Assembly (NCBI RefSeq): GCF_003284935.1
Contig: NZ_QMEV01000001.1
Span: forward strand, 124,001 to 188,000
Length of the DNA stretch: 64,000 nucleotides
Reading direction: 5' to 3'
DNA from: Mycobacterium colombiense
GTDB lineage: Bacteria; Actinomycetota; Actinomycetes; Mycobacteriales; Mycobacteriaceae
The position numbers and the translations under genes were made by a program. The notes beneath the pieces were generated by a model that was not told where the DNA came from, made no database searches, and saw only the letters and a list, made by a program, of their open reading frames with translations. Position 1 is the first letter of the stretch, and each line of letters starts with the position of its first letter. Shown here piece by piece: positions 48,801-58,842 of this stretch.

Positions 48801-49676
48801 GGCTAACAGGGACCGTAGAAGACGTCGGCGCGTTCGTCATCCTGGGAAATCGGATATCTCGTTTCGGTAACGGGCCGATCACGCCGCGGTACCGGGGTCA
48901 TTCATGCAGGTCATAAGTGACTTTGGGCGATCGTCACTCGGACGGCACAGGCAAACGAATGGTGAGCCGAATCACCTGCGTTTTGTGAGCTGGCGCACGT
49001 TTATTTGCGGGGTTTTGCGCGGATTCGCCAGCGCTATCAGCGGATCCGAACCCCTTCGGCGAGCCGCGCAGCGTACCCCAACATGTGCTCGCTGCATCGA
49101 TCCCATGCCACGCGGGCGATGAAATTTTTCCCCGCGCCGAATTGCCTTATATACCAACGTGATACGGGAACCGCTCGACGGGGACCGGATGCTGGACCCG
49201 TGGATATGCGGGCGTGCGTATTGCGTTGTACCACAATATGTTTCATCTAATTAGGCACAGTGACAACAACTTCCGCGACCAAAGCGACGACGCGCCCGTG
49301 GCGTCGACACTGGGTGGGGCGTCGGCGCCCGGGGCGCTACCCCGCCAGGGAGAAACGGCGCGACTTTAACCGCGTGAATTTGCCAGAAATGCCGCGCCCT
49401 AATAGCGAAGGCCTAGGCGGCCGCGTCCTCACCGTCGTCACGGCGTTCGCAGGATATCGTCAGATCGCCACTGCCCCAACAGATCACGGGACAGGTTCAA
49501 AAAACGGCATTGACGCGCGCCCGATCCCCGGGGTCTCGCCACACGGCAATGCGCGATTGCCATTTCGGATTTCAGAAAATCGCACTCACCCTTTGCGGCA
49601 TGAGGGATTATTGCCCGCGCCGAATTTCACCGAGAAAAGGCGGAATTCGGCGCGGCCGACGGGCGCCGCGCTCGGC
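48801..49676. other. Gene-poor, lower-GC spacer between rpfE and mobA
   Basis: This stretch of about 0.88 kb has clearly more A/T (for example GAAATTTTTCCCC and CTTATATACC near 49121-49154) than the flanking genes. Only short open frames (under about 230 codons, with no family features and poor codon bias) occur. In M. tuberculosis two small hypothetical genes lie here. They are not recognisable in this sequence. It could hold a non-coding RNA, distal promoters for rpfE, or remnants of foreign DNA. Confidence 0.6.
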
Positions 49677-50294
49677 TCAGCCCCGGGATTGCGCCAGAGC
49701 GAGCAGGTCGCTCTCGGTGTTGACGTTGGCCAGGAAGCGCGATTCCGGCAACACGATCTGCTGGGCGTCGGAGGCGTCGATCAGCGCACGCATGGAGCGG
49801 GCACCGCGCGCCACCAGGCCGCTGATCCGCTCGGCCAGATCGGTGCGGTACACCGCGGCCAGGTAGTGGCTGCGACCGTCCCAGGGCAGCACGATTTCGG
49901 CGTTGGTCTCGGCGGCCAACCGCACCAGGTCGTCGATCAAGTCCGCGGATAGCAGCGGCATGTCGACCGCGCTGACAAAGGCATACCGGGCGCCCGCCTC
50001 GGCGGCCGCCCGCAGCCCGCGGCCGGTCGCCGGCAGCGGCCCCTGCCCGCGCACCTCGTCGCGGATGACTTGCGCCTGCACCGCGGGCAGCGGTTGCCCC
50101 GGCGCGGCCATCACGAAAACCGGGTCGCAACGCTGCGCGAGAACGCCGGCGACGTATTCGAGGAGAGTGGCGGCACCGCCCGGGCCGGGCAAGGTGGCCT
50201 TGTCACGGCCCATGCGCCGCGATTCACCACCGGCCAGCACCACACCTGCTAACGACCCGGCCGTAGCCGCTGTGTCGGGCACCTGGTCGCCCAC
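49677..50294 (-). CDS. mobA: Molybdenum cofactor guanylyltransferase
   Basis: Attaches GMP to molybdopterin to make the bis-MGD cofactor form. The 205-residue protein has the nucleotidyltransferase start [18 protein letters not shown] and the metal-binding VSAVDMPLL. It starts at GTG 50294, one base after the korB stop. A longer in-frame reading would run inside korB and has no similarity. Matches Rv2453c. The korA-korB-mobA series is likely cotranscribed. Confidence 0.9.
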   Translation of the reverse strand: MGDQVPDTAATAGSLAGVVLAGGESRRMGRDKATLPGPGGAATLLEYVAGVLAQRCDPVFVMAAPGQPLPAVQAQVIRDEVRGQGPLPATGRGLRAAAEAGARYAFVSAVDMPLLSADLIDDLVRLAAETNAEIVLPWDGRSHYLAAVYRTDLAERISGLVARGARSMRALIDASDAQQIVLPESRFLANVNTESDLLALAQSRG

Positions 50295-50295
50295 G

Positions 50296-51396
50296 TCAGT
50301 CGACGGTCCAGGTGTCGCGCCCGCGCAGCAGCGATTGCAGCGCGGCGGAGTCGAACGCCTTCGCCGACTGGGCCGCCTGCACCTGGGCGCGTGCCGCGTC
50401 GTCGTAGGTGGGCCGGCTGATGTTGCGGAAGATGCCCAGCACGGTGTGATCGAGGTTCTGATCCGACAGCCGGGACAGGGCGAACGCGTAGGCCGAGTTG
50501 TCGCTGTGCGCGTCGTGCACCACGATCTCGTCCACCGACACGTCGGCGGTCTTGGCCACCTCCAGCCCGAAGCCCGACTGCACCACGCAGTATTCGCCGT
50601 TGGCGCCGAACACAATTGGCTCGCCGTGGCGGACGTTGATGACCCGCTCCTCGGCACCTTCCTTGCGCAGCGCGTCGAAGGAGCCGTCGTTGAAGATCGG
50701 GCAGTCCTGCAGGATCTCGACGACGGCGGCGCCGCGATGCCCGGCCGCGGCGCGCAGCACCTCGGTCAGTCCGTTGCGGTCGGAGTCCAGCGCGCGGCCG
50801 ACGAAGGTCGCCTCGGCACCCAGGGCCAACGAGACCGGGTTGAACGGGTGATCCAGCGACCCCATCGGGGTCGACTTGGTGACCTTGCCGACCTCTGACG
50901 TCGGCGAGTACTGCCCCTTGGTCAGGCCGTAGATCCGGTTGTTGAACAGCAGGATCGTGATGTTGACGTTGCGGCGCAGCGCGTGGATCAGGTGGTTACC
51001 GCCGATCGACAAGGCGTCGCCGTCACCGGTGACCACCCACACCGACAGATCCTCGCGGGCCAGCGCCAAACCGGTCGCGATGGCCGGCGCCCGGCCGTGG
51101 ATCGAGTGGAAGCCGTAGGTCTCGAGGTAGTACGGGAACCGGCTCGAGCAGCCGATGCCGCTGATGAACACGATGTTTTCGCGGCGCAGCCCGAGGTCGG
51201 GCAGGAAGTTGCGGATGGTGTTGAGGATGACGTAGTCCCCGCAGCCCGGGCACCAACGGACCTCTTGGTCACTGGTGAAGTCCTTGGACTTCTGCGGCTG
51301 GTCCTCAGCAGACAGCGTGGGGACCCCGTCGTTTTTGGTCAACTTCGCGGTCACACCGAGGTCTTTGCCCGCCAAGTTGCCGATCAGGTCAGTCAC
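50296..51396 (-). CDS. korB: 2-oxoglutarate:ferredoxin oxidoreductase, beta subunit
   Basis: Thiamine-diphosphate-binding subunit of KOR, the CoA-dependent anaerobic-type 2-oxoglutarate oxidoreductase. The 366 residues show the [12 protein letters not shown] iron-sulfur/TPP start and the TPP-binding [16 protein letters not shown] with [19 protein letters not shown] 51396 is the start. It follows korA by 48 bp. In mycobacteria KorAB supports growth on fatty acids where the usual KDH route is limited. Confidence 0.95.
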   Translation of the reverse strand: MTDLIGNLAGKDLGVTAKLTKNDGVPTLSAEDQPQKSKDFTSDQEVRWCPGCGDYVILNTIRNFLPDLGLRRENIVFISGIGCSSRFPYYLETYGFHSIHGRAPAIATGLALAREDLSVWVVTGDGDALSIGGNHLIHALRRNVNITILLFNNRIYGLTKGQYSPTSEVGKVTKSTPMGSLDHPFNPVSLALGAEATFVGRALDSDRNGLTEVLRAAAGHRGAAVVEILQDCPIFNDGSFDALRKEGAEERVINVRHGEPIVFGANGEYCVVQSGFGLEVAKTADVSVDEIVVHDAHSDNSAYAFALSRLSDQNLDHTVLGIFRNISRPTYDDAARAQVQAAQSAKAFDSAALQSLLRGRDTWTVD

Positions 51397-51444
51397 GAGC
51401 GTCGCTCCTCCTCATCGCTTCGCTCTGCATTGGCGCCGGCACCA

Positions 51445-53421
51445 TCATGCGCCCGCTCCAACCGTTGCTGCCGCCATTCTGGCGACCATCGTCTTGTCGT
51501 TCTCGACTTCGGCCAGCGTCCCGCCCAGCGCGGCGCGGATGACGCGGCCGATCTCGTCGGCCAGGAACGCGACGCCTTGCACCTTGCTGACCGATTGCAC
51601 GTCGACCAGGTACTTGCCCCGCAGCAGGAACGCGAGCTGCCCCAGGTTCATTTCGGGCGCCACCACCTGCGGATAGCGCCGCAGTACCTCACCCAGGTTG
51701 GCCGGGAAGGGGTTCAGGTAGCGCAGGTGGGCGTGGGCGACCTTGATGCCCTTGCGCCGCGCGCGCCGGCAGGCCTCGCCGATCGGGCCGTAGGAACTGC
51801 CCCAGCCGATCAGCAGCAGCTCGGCATCGCCGGTCGGGTCGTCGACCTCCAGATCCGGGACGGCGATCCCGTCGATCTTGGCCTGGCGCAACCGGACCAT
51901 CAGGTCGTGGTTGACTGGCTCGTAGGAGATGTTGCCCGAGCCGTTGGCCGCTTCCAGGCCGCCGATGCGGTGCTCGAGGCCCGGGGTGCCGGGCACGGCG
52001 AACTGGCGCGCCAGCGTCTCCGGGTCGCGGGCGTACGGCTGGAACGGCTCGTCGGGCTTGGCGAACGTGTGCGTGATGCGCGGCAGCGCGCCGACGTCCG
52101 GAATGCGCCACGGCTCCGACCCGTTGGCGATGGCGCCGTCGGACAACACGATCACCGGCGTGTGGTACGACACCGCGATGCGCGCCGCCTCGAGCGCGGT
52201 TTCGAAGCAGTCCGAGGGCGAGCGCGGGGCCAGCACCGCGACCGGTGACTCCCCGTTGCGGCCGAACAACGCCTGCAGCAGGTCGGCCTGTTCGGTCTTG
52301 GTGGGCAGTCCGGTCGAGGGGCCGCCGCGCTGCACGTCGACGACGAGCAGGGGCAGCTCGGTCATCACGGCCAGCCCGAGTGCTTCGGACTTCAGCGAGA
52401 TGCCCGGGCCGGAGGTGGTGGTGACGCCCAGCGCGCCGCCGTAGGAGGCACCGATGGCGGCGCAGATGCCGCCGATCTCGTCCTCGGCCTGGAACGTCAT
52501 GACGTTGAAGTTCTTGTGCTTGGACAGTTCGTGCAGGATGTCGGACGCCGGGGTGATCGGGTAGCTGCCGAGCATGACCGGGATGTCGGCCAGCTGGCCG
52601 GCCGCCACGATGCCGTAGGCCAGGGCGGTGTTGCCCGAGATCTGGCGGTATTCGCCCGACGGCAGCGTCGCCCGGGAGACCTCGTAGGTGGTGCCGAAGG
52701 CCTCGGTCGTCTCGCCGTAGTTCCAGCCCGCCTTCAGCGCCAGCACGTTGGTCTCGGCGACCTCGGGCTTGCGGGCGAACTTCTCCCGGATGAACTTCTC
52801 GCTGGTTTCGATCGGTCGCCCGTACATCCACGACAACAGGCCCAGCGCGAACATGTTCTTGGCGCGCTGGCCGTCCTTCTTCGTGGCGCCGATCGTCTCG
52901 ACGGCCCCAAGCGTCAGCGTCGTCATGGCGACGGAATGCACCACGTAGTCCGACAACTCGTCGGTCTCGAGCGGGTTGGTGACGTAGCCGACCTTGGTCA
53001 GGTTGCGCTTGGTGAACTCGTCGGAGTTCGCGATCACCATGCCGCCGCGGGGCAGGTCACCGATATTGGCCTTGAGCGCAGCGGGATTCATCGCGACGAG
53101 GACGTCGGGCCGGTCACCGGCGGTCAGGATGTCGTAGTCGGCGATCTGAATCTGGAACGACGAGACCCCGGGAAGCGTGCCTGCGGGGGCGCGGATCTCC
53201 GCGGGATAGTTGGGCTGGGTCGCCAGGTCGTTGCCGAAAAGCGCTGCCTCGGAAGTGAACCGGTCCCCGGTGAGCTGCATGCCGTCGCCGGAGTCGCCGG
53301 CAAAGCGGATGACGACCTGCTCGAGGCGTTGACGGGCAGATCCGTTGGGGGAAGCCCCATGTGAGTCTGATCCGGCTCCGCTGCCGTTCGGATCCACCTC
53401 GCTGCCCTCCACTTTGTTCAC
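51445..53421 (-). CDS. korA: 2-oxoglutarate:ferredoxin oxidoreductase, alpha subunit (gamma-alpha fusion)
   Basis: A 658-residue subunit combining the gamma domain (about 30-220, starting VIRFAGDSGDGMQLTG) and the alpha domain (about 240-640, with GSYPITPASDILHEL and AEDEIGGICAAIGASYGGA). It partners KorB. It starts at GTG 53421. In-frame N-terminal residues are low-complexity (NGSGAGSDSHGASPNGSA). The 222 bp upstream contain a possible -10 box, GATACT, near 53503-53498 on the minus strand, and no gene. Confidence 0.95.
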   Translation of the reverse strand: MNKVEGSEVDPNGSGAGSDSHGASPNGSARQRLEQVVIRFAGDSGDGMQLTGDRFTSEAALFGNDLATQPNYPAEIRAPAGTLPGVSSFQIQIADYDILTAGDRPDVLVAMNPAALKANIGDLPRGGMVIANSDEFTKRNLTKVGYVTNPLETDELSDYVVHSVAMTTLTLGAVETIGATKKDGQRAKNMFALGLLSWMYGRPIETSEKFIREKFARKPEVAETNVLALKAGWNYGETTEAFGTTYEVSRATLPSGEYRQISGNTALAYGIVAAGQLADIPVMLGSYPITPASDILHELSKHKNFNVMTFQAEDEIGGICAAIGASYGGALGVTTTSGPGISLKSEALGLAVMTELPLLVVDVQRGGPSTGLPTKTEQADLLQALFGRNGESPVAVLAPRSPSDCFETALEAARIAVSYHTPVIVLSDGAIANGSEPWRIPDVGALPRITHTFAKPDEPFQPYARDPETLARQFAVPGTPGLEHRIGGLEAANGSGNISYEPVNHDLMVRLRQAKIDGIAVPDLEVDDPTGDAELLLIGWGSSYGPIGEACRRARRKGIKVAHAHLRYLNPFPANLGEVLRRYPQVVAPEMNLGQLAFLLRGKYLVDVQSVSKVQGVAFLADEIGRVIRAALGGTLAEVENDKTMVARMAAATVGAGA

Positions 53422-53643
53422 CGCGCGGACACCGCGCGCAAACTAGATTACGCCCGTGAAAGTGACTTTCCGGCCGTGTCGGTTTGATGTCACTGGAAGT
53501 ATCAATTATGGCACTGATTTTCGGTCGCCATGGCCGTGTCTGCGCCGTCATCTCAGCCGCGTGCGCGGCCAAAAGGCGACGTCAGCGACATCTACTAACG
53601 AGTAGCAGGGCAAACTGTGGCGTTGGTCACGTCTTGCGCGTTA

Positions 53644-54909
53644 TCAACCGTCGTTCATACCGTGTCGGCCACCGGGCGACACATTTTCGGCCGCGATTTT
53701 CGTCGCGGCCGTCTCCGGCATCGCGAACAGATACAGCGCGAAGCCGGCACCCGCGAGCACACCGAGGAAAATGAATGCGGCGTCGTAGCCGGCGGCGACC
53801 ACGATCGAGCCCGCGACCAGGTTCGACACCGCCGCGCCGGCGCCCGACGCCGCCGTCACCGCCCCCAGGCTGACGTTGAAGCGTCCACTCCCGTGGGTCA
53901 CGTCCTGCACGACCAGGGGAAACAGAGCGCCGAACACGCCGGCGCCGACGCCGTCCAGCAGCTGCACCCCCACCAGCCAGTACGGGTTGTCGGACCAGGT
54001 GTAGAGGAAGCCGCGGGCGGCCAGCACCGCGAAACCGGCCAGAAAGATCGGCTTTCGGCCCCACGAATCGGCCTTGGCCCCGGCCAGGTAGGCCACCGGC
54101 ACCATGACGACCTGCGCGGCCACGATGCAGCCCGCCATCAGGGCGGTCCCCACGTCCTTGTTGTGCAGCGCGAGCAGCTGGCCGACCAGCGGCAGCATCG
54201 CCGCGTTGGCGAAGTGAAAGGCGATGACCGTCGCGGCGAAGATCATCAGGCGGCGGTTGCCCAGCAGCACCGTCAGCCTCGACGGCGCCTGGTGTGGCGC
54301 CCCGGCCAGATGGTCCATCCCCCGGGCCACGTCGTGGTCGATCGCGTCGCCCGGGATCCACAGCGTCGCAATCACGCTGGCGGCCGCCATGGTGGCCAGC
54401 ACCCAGAACACGACCACCGGCCCGAAGAAGTAGGCCAGTGCGCCGGTGATCGCCGCGGCGCAGGCGTTCCCGGCGTGGTTGAACGACTCGTTTCGTCCGA
54501 TCCGCCGGGAGAAGCGCCGGGGCCCGACGACGCCCAGGGTGATCGCGGCCAACGCGGGCGCGAACACGGATCCGGCGATCCCGGTGAGCGCTTGCAGCAC
54601 GGAGATCGAATAGAAGCCCGGCAACAGCGGCATCGCCAGCGACGCCGTGGCGACGGTCAACGCGCCCCCGACGATCAGCGCCCGCTTGGCCGTGCTCCTG
54701 TCCACCAGGGCGCCGGCCGGGGCCTGGGCGACGATCGCCCCGATGCCCCCGACCGCCATGACGAACCCGATCGACCCCTGGTCCCAATGATGGGTCAGCA
54801 GCAGATAGATCGACAGGTATGGGCCCAGGCCGTCACGAACGTCGGCCAGGAGAAAGTTCAGCAGGTCCAGGCCATGCCCAAGACGCCGGGAGACGGCGTC
54901 GCTGGGGAT
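53644..54909 (-). CDS. MFS transporter with no standard start codon for its first helix
   Basis: A 12-helix major facilitator protein of about 421 residues, corresponding to Rv2456c by position. The MFS signature loop is GAKADSWGRKPIF between helices 8 and 9, and GALVDRSTAKRAL matches loop 2-3. The frame upstream of ATG 54759 encodes clear MFS sequence (DLLNFLLADVRDGLGPYLSI, i.e. helix 1), bounded by an in-frame stop at 54928. No ATG, GTG or TTG lies between. The likely start is an ATC at 54909, 9 nt after GGAG. A sequence error or start-codon loss is also possible. ATG 54759 would omit helix 1. Confidence 0.7.
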   Translation of the reverse strand: MPSDAVSRRLGHGLDLLNFLLADVRDGLGPYLSIYLLLTHHWDQGSIGFVMAVGGIGAIVAQAPAGALVDRSTAKRALIVGGALTVATASLAMPLLPGFYSISVLQALTGIAGSVFAPALAAITLGVVGPRRFSRRIGRNESFNHAGNACAAAITGALAYFFGPVVVFWVLATMAAASVIATLWIPGDAIDHDVARGMDHLAGAPHQAPSRLTVLLGNRRLMIFAATVIAFHFANAAMLPLVGQLLALHNKDVGTALMAGCIVAAQVVMVPVAYLAGAKADSWGRKPIFLAGFAVLAARGFLYTWSDNPYWLVGVQLLDGVGAGVFGALFPLVVQDVTHGSGRFNVSLGAVTAASGAGAAVSNLVAGSIVVAAGYDAAFIFLGVLAGAGFALYLFAMPETAATKIAAENVSPGGRHGMNDG

Positions 54910-54931
54910 GGCGTCGCGCTCCGGGACCTAG

Positions 54932-56212
54932 TTAAGCGCTTTTGTCCCGACGCTCGGAGCGGGAGGGCTTGCGCGGCACGATGGTCGGCAGCACGTTGTC
55001 CTGGACGGTCTCCTTGGTCACGACGACCTTGGCGACGTCGTCGCGGCTCGGGATGTCGTACATCACCGGCAGCAGGACCTCTTCCATGATGGCCCGCAGG
55101 CCGCGGGCCCCGGTGCCGCGGTGAATCGCCTGGTCGGCGATCGCTTCCAGGGCGTCGTCGGTGAATTCCAGCTCGACGTTGTCCATCTCGAAGAGCCGGG
55201 TGTACTGCTTGACCAGCGCGTTCTTCGGCTCGGAGAGGATCTTGACCAGCGACTCGCGGTCCAGGTTGGTCACCGAGGCGACGACCGGGAGCCGGCCGAT
55301 GAACTCGGGGATCAGGCCGAACTTGATCAGGTCTTCGGGCATCACGTCGGAGAAGTGGTCGGTGGTGTCGATCTCGGCCTTGGAGCGCACCTCGGCGCCG
55401 AAGCCCAGGCCGCGCTTGCCGACGCGCTCGTAGATGATCTTCTCCAGGCCCGCGAAGGCCCCGGCGACGATGAACAGCACGTTGGTGGTGTCGATCTGGA
55501 TGAACTCTTGGTGCGGGTGCTTGCGGCCGCCCTGTGGGGGAACCGAGGCCTGGGTGCCTTCCAGGATCTTCAGCAGCGCCTGTTGGACGCCCTCACCGGA
55601 GACGTCGCGGGTGATCGACGGGTTTTCGCTCTTGCGGGCGATCTTGTCGACCTCGTCGATGTAGATGATCCCGGTCTCGGCGCGCTTGACGTCGTAGTCG
55701 GCGGCCTGGATCAGCTTGAGCAAGATGTTCTCGACGTCCTCACCGACGTATCCGGCCTCGGTCAGGGCGGTGGCGTCGGCGATGGCGAACGGGACATTGA
55801 GCATCTTGGCGAGGGTCTGGGCCAGGTAGGTCTTTCCGCAACCGGTCGGCCCGAGCATCAAGATGTTGGACTTGGTCAGCTCGACCGGCTCGTGCCGCGA
55901 GTCCCGGCCCTTTTCACCGGCCTGAATCCGCTTGTAGTGGTTGTAGACGGCGACGGCCAGGGTCCGCTTGGCGGTGTCCTGCCCGATGACGTAGCCCTCG
56001 AGGAACTCCCGGATCTCGACCGGCTTGGGGAGCTCATCGAGCTTCACGTCGTCGGCGTCGGCGAGCTCCTCTTCGATGATCTCGTTGCACAGGTCGATGC
56101 ATTCATCGCAGATGTACACACCGGGGCCCGCAATGAGCTTCTTGACCTGCTTCTGGCTCTTCCCGCAGAACGAGCACTTCAGCAGGTCACCGCCGTCTCC
56201 GATCCGTGCCAT
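54932..56212 (-). CDS. clpX: ATP-dependent Clp protease ATP-binding subunit ClpX
   Basis: AAA+ unfoldase that feeds substrates to ClpP1P2. The 426-residue protein has the N-terminal zinc-binding domain (CSFCG and CDECIDLC), Walker A GPTGCGKT near residues 115-122, Walker [11 protein letters not shown], and the ClpP-contacting loop IGF-like [10 protein letters not shown] with sensor [13 protein letters not shown] 56212 starts [20 protein letters not shown]. It is separated from clpP1P2 by mmuM on the other strand, unlike in E. coli. Matches Rv2457c. Confidence 0.97.
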   Translation of the reverse strand: MARIGDGGDLLKCSFCGKSQKQVKKLIAGPGVYICDECIDLCNEIIEEELADADDVKLDELPKPVEIREFLEGYVIGQDTAKRTLAVAVYNHYKRIQAGEKGRDSRHEPVELTKSNILMLGPTGCGKTYLAQTLAKMLNVPFAIADATALTEAGYVGEDVENILLKLIQAADYDVKRAETGIIYIDEVDKIARKSENPSITRDVSGEGVQQALLKILEGTQASVPPQGGRKHPHQEFIQIDTTNVLFIVAGAFAGLEKIIYERVGKRGLGFGAEVRSKAEIDTTDHFSDVMPEDLIKFGLIPEFIGRLPVVASVTNLDRESLVKILSEPKNALVKQYTRLFEMDNVELEFTDDALEAIADQAIHRGTGARGLRAIMEEVLLPVMYDIPSRDDVAKVVVTKETVQDNVLPTIVPRKPSRSERRDKSA

Positions 56213-56553
56213 GGTGCGTCAGCGCCTACTTCCTGTTCGCCGTTGCTGTTGCCTGTCCCCGCATGTATTCACCGACGCTACCCGCTTGATCGGGCCCGCC
56301 GCGACCATAAGCGCCGAATCGCGCCGATGGTATTTGCGGGAGTTCATGCCTCTTCCGTATGGATGAAACATATAGCCACACGGTGCCCCTCACTCGCGAA
56401 AGGCGCGCTTTGCGTGTCTTTGGCGTGTCGCGGCCGTGATGCGACCGAGGCTGACTGCCCCCCCGATCCCGCTACCGGTGGAGGTGCCAACCCGACGCCG
56501 ACGATCGCGCGAGGCCTGGGCGGACCCCCGGGAAATCACCCTACAGTGGCGAG
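56213..56553. other. Divergent intergenic region clpX / mmuM
   Basis: This 341-bp region separates the divergent clpX and mmuM starts and has no convincing gene. It should contain promoters for both. AT-richer patches (GGATGAAACATATAGCCACA near 56361-56380) could hold a -10 box on either strand. No clear palindromic operator was seen. Long open frames crossing it belong to the reverse strand of clpX and are not coding. Confidence 0.5.
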
Positions 56554-57477
56554 GTGGGTTTGGCTGGGGGCTTCGACTGGCCCGGCGGATCCGTGCTGCT
56601 CGACGGCGGGTTGGCCACCGAGCTCGAAGTGCGCGGCCACGACCTATCCGATTCCCTGTGGTCGGCCAGGCTGCTCGCGGACGCCCCCCAGGACATCGTC
56701 GACGTGCACGCCGCCTACTTTCGCGCCGGAGCGACGATCGCGACGACGGCGAGCTACCAGGCCTCGTTCGAGGGCTTTGCGGCCCGTGGGTTCGATCGCC
56801 GGGAGACCGCCGGGTTGTTGCGCCGCAGCGTCGCGCTTGCCCGGGCGGCGCGGGACGACGCCGGCGTCGACGGCCTGCTCGTCGCCGCGTCGATCGGGCC
56901 GTACGGCGCGGCGCTGGCCGACGGCTCCGAATACCGGGGCCGCTATGGCCTGTCGGTTGCGGCGTTGGCGCGCTGGCATCGGCCCCGCCTGGAGCTCCTG
57001 GCCGCCGCCGGCGCCGACGTGCTCGCGTGCGAAACAGTGCCCGACGTCGACGAGGCGCAGGCGCTGGTGGATTCGGTGCGCGCGGTCGGCGTGCCGGCGT
57101 GGCTGAGCTACACCATCGACGGGGACCACACCCGCGCCGGGCAGCCGCTGGCCGAGGCGTTCTCGGTGGCCGCCGGCGTGGACGAGATCGTCGCGATCGG
57201 CGTGAACTGCTGCGCGCCCGAGGACGTGTTGCCCGCGATTGCGCGCGCCGCGGCCATAGCCAAACCCGTCATCGTCTACCCGAACAGCGGTGAACGCTGG
57301 GATGCCTTGCGGCGCAAATGGATCGGACCGTCGCGGTTCGACGCGAGCCTGGCCGCGCAATGGATCGCGGCAGGTGCCCGCATCGTCGGCGGATGCTGCC
57401 GGGTCGGACCCGGCGATATCGCGGCGATTCGCCGAACGTGCAGTCAGGGCGGAAAATCGGACGAAAACTCGCCGTGA
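56554..57477 (+). CDS. mmuM: Homocysteine S-methyltransferase
   Basis: Methylates homocysteine using S-methylmethionine or S-adenosylmethionine. The 307-residue protein shows the N-terminal LLDGGLATEL motif and the zinc-binding cysteines in GVNCCAPE and GGCCRVGP (C-terminal). It starts at GTG 56554 with a GAGGTGG-like sequence around it. An inverted-repeat element overlaps the last 15 codons and supplies the C-terminal residues CSQGGKSDENSP and the stop. Matches Rv2458. Confidence 0.92.
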   Translation: MGLAGGFDWPGGSVLLDGGLATELEVRGHDLSDSLWSARLLADAPQDIVDVHAAYFRAGATIATTASYQASFEGFAARGFDRRETAGLLRRSVALARAARDDAGVDGLLVAASIGPYGAALADGSEYRGRYGLSVAALARWHRPRLELLAAAGADVLACETVPDVDEAQALVDSVRAVGVPAWLSYTIDGDHTRAGQPLAEAFSVAAGVDEIVAIGVNCCAPEDVLPAIARAAAIAKPVIVYPNSGERWDALRRKWIGPSRFDASLAAQWIAAGARIVGGCCRVGPGDIAAIRRTCSQGGKSDENSP

Positions 57478-57492
57478 GTGCACGTTCGGCGA
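57429..57492. repeat. 64-bp inverted-repeat element at the mmuM / clpP2 junction
   Basis: Arms 57429-57451 and 57470-57492 are 23 bp each and complementary at 21 positions (outer 14 bp perfect: TCGCCGAACGTGCA / TGCACGTTCGGCGA). The loop is 18 nt. It covers the mmuM 3' end and stop codon and lies 14 bp from the clpP2 stop, so it can work as a bidirectional terminator. It has the look of a small dispersed mobile palindrome. Confidence 0.85.
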
Positions 57493-57505
57493 CGGACCGA
57501 AAACG

Positions 57506-58141
57506 TCAGGCGGTCTGCGCCGAGAGCTTCCGGTACTCGAGCACGGTGTCGATGATCCCGTAATCCTTGGCCTCTTCGGCGGTCAGGATCTTGTCCCGGT
57601 CGGTGTCCTTGCGGACCGTCGCGGCGTCCTTGCCGGTGTGGCGGGCCAGGGTGGTCTCCATCAGCGTGCGCATCCGCTCGATCTCGGCGGCCTGGATCTC
57701 CAGGTCGGAGAACTGCCCCTGGATCACACCCTGCAGCGAAGGCTGGTGGATGAGCACCCGGGCGTTGGGCAGCGCCATCCGCTTGCCCGGCGTCCCGGCG
57801 GCCAGCAGCACCGCCGCGGCCGAGGCGGCCTGGCCCAGGCACACCGTCTGGATGTCGGCGCGCACGTACTGCATGGTGTCGTAAATCGCCATCAGCGAGG
57901 TGAATCCGCCACCGGGCGAGTTGATGTACATGGTGATGTCACGGTCGGGGTCCAGCGACTCGAGCACCAGCAGCTGGGCCATGATGTCGTTCGCCGACGC
58001 GTCGTCGACCTGGACGCCGAGGAAGATGATGCGTTCCTCGAACAGCTTGTTGTAGGGATTGGATTCCTTGATCCCGAAGCTGGAGTGCTCGATGAACGAC
58101 GGCAGGATGTAGCGCGCCTGGGGCTGGGTTTCGGGGTTCAC
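57506..58141 (-). CDS. clpP2: ATP-dependent Clp protease proteolytic subunit ClpP2
   Basis: Serine protease subunit of the essential mycobacterial ClpP1P2 complex. The start GTG 58141 overlaps the clpP1 stop (GTGA) and gives 211 residues, beginning with a short leader before [12 protein letters not shown]. The catalytic Ser107 is in [10 protein letters not shown], the His is in LIHQPSLQG and the Asp in TDRDK. The in-frame extension to 58228 lies in clpP1 and is not coding. Matches Rv2460c. Confidence 0.96.
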   Translation of the reverse strand: MNPETQPQARYILPSFIEHSSFGIKESNPYNKLFEERIIFLGVQVDDASANDIMAQLLVLESLDPDRDITMYINSPGGGFTSLMAIYDTMQYVRADIQTVCLGQAASAAAVLLAAGTPGKRMALPNARVLIHQPSLQGVIQGQFSDLEIQAAEIERMRTLMETTLARHTGKDAATVRKDTDRDKILTAEEAKDYGIIDTVLEYRKLSAQTA

Positions 58142-58737
58142 TGGGCTTCTCCATTGGTGATGTGGGCGGCGCGGGTGATGATGTGGTCGACGAAGCCGTA
58201 TTCGAGGGCTTCCTGCGCGGTGAACCAACGGTCGCGATCGGAATCCGCCTCGATGCGCTCGATCGACTGGCCGGTGAACTCGGCGTTGAGCCGGAACATC
58301 TCCTTCTTGATGACGTGGAACTGCTCGGCCTGGATGGCGATGTCGGCCGCGCTACCGGTCACGCCACCCAGCGGCTGGTGCATCAGGATGCGGGCATGCG
58401 GCAACGCGAACCGCTTGCCCTTGGTGCCGGCGGCCAACAGGAACTCCCCCATCGAGGCGGCCATGCCCATCGCGTAGGTGGCGATGTCACACGGCGCCAG
58501 CACCATGGTGTCGTAGATCGCCATCCCGGCGCTGATCGATCCGCCCGGGGAGTTGATGTAGAGGCTGATGTCTTTGTCGCTGTCCTCGGCGGCGAGCAGC
58601 AGAATCTGCGCGCACAGCCGGTTGGCGACTTCGTCGTTCACCTCTGAACCCAGGAAGATGATGCGCTCGGAGAGCAAGCGCTCATAGACCGAATCTGTGA
58701 GGTTGAGACCCACCGAATTCGAACGCATGTCAGTCAC
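58138..58737 (-). CDS. clpP1: ATP-dependent Clp protease proteolytic subunit ClpP1
   Basis: Partner of ClpP2 in the mixed double ring. Start GTG 58737 ([10 protein letters not shown]) gives 199 residues, close to the M. tuberculosis length. The internal ATG at 58728 is another option. Catalytic Ser95 lies in GMAASMGEF, His in LMHQPLGG and Asp in DSDRDRW. The gene is cotranscribed with clpP2 (4-bp overlap). The tig gene ends 105 bp upstream. Confidence 0.96.
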   Translation of the reverse strand: MTDMRSNSVGLNLTDSVYERLLSERIIFLGSEVNDEVANRLCAQILLLAAEDSDKDISLYINSPGGSISAGMAIYDTMVLAPCDIATYAMGMAASMGEFLLAAGTKGKRFALPHARILMHQPLGGVTGSAADIAIQAEQFHVIKKEMFRLNAEFTGQSIERIEADSDRDRWFTAQEALEYGFVDHIITRAAHITNGEAQ

Positions 58738-58842
58738 GACTGGGTTACCTGCTTTCTTCAGACCTGTATTCACGACACTAACCAACCAAGGCCGCCGTTT
58801 CGCGGCACGCACCCCGCGTTCGCTCAGAGCGTCACGGCGCGG

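Noticed and set aside
53617-55089. Plus-strand frame of 490 codons opposite the MFS gene
   Set aside because: Low-complexity Arg/Gln/His composition. The minus strand encodes a clear MFS transporter.
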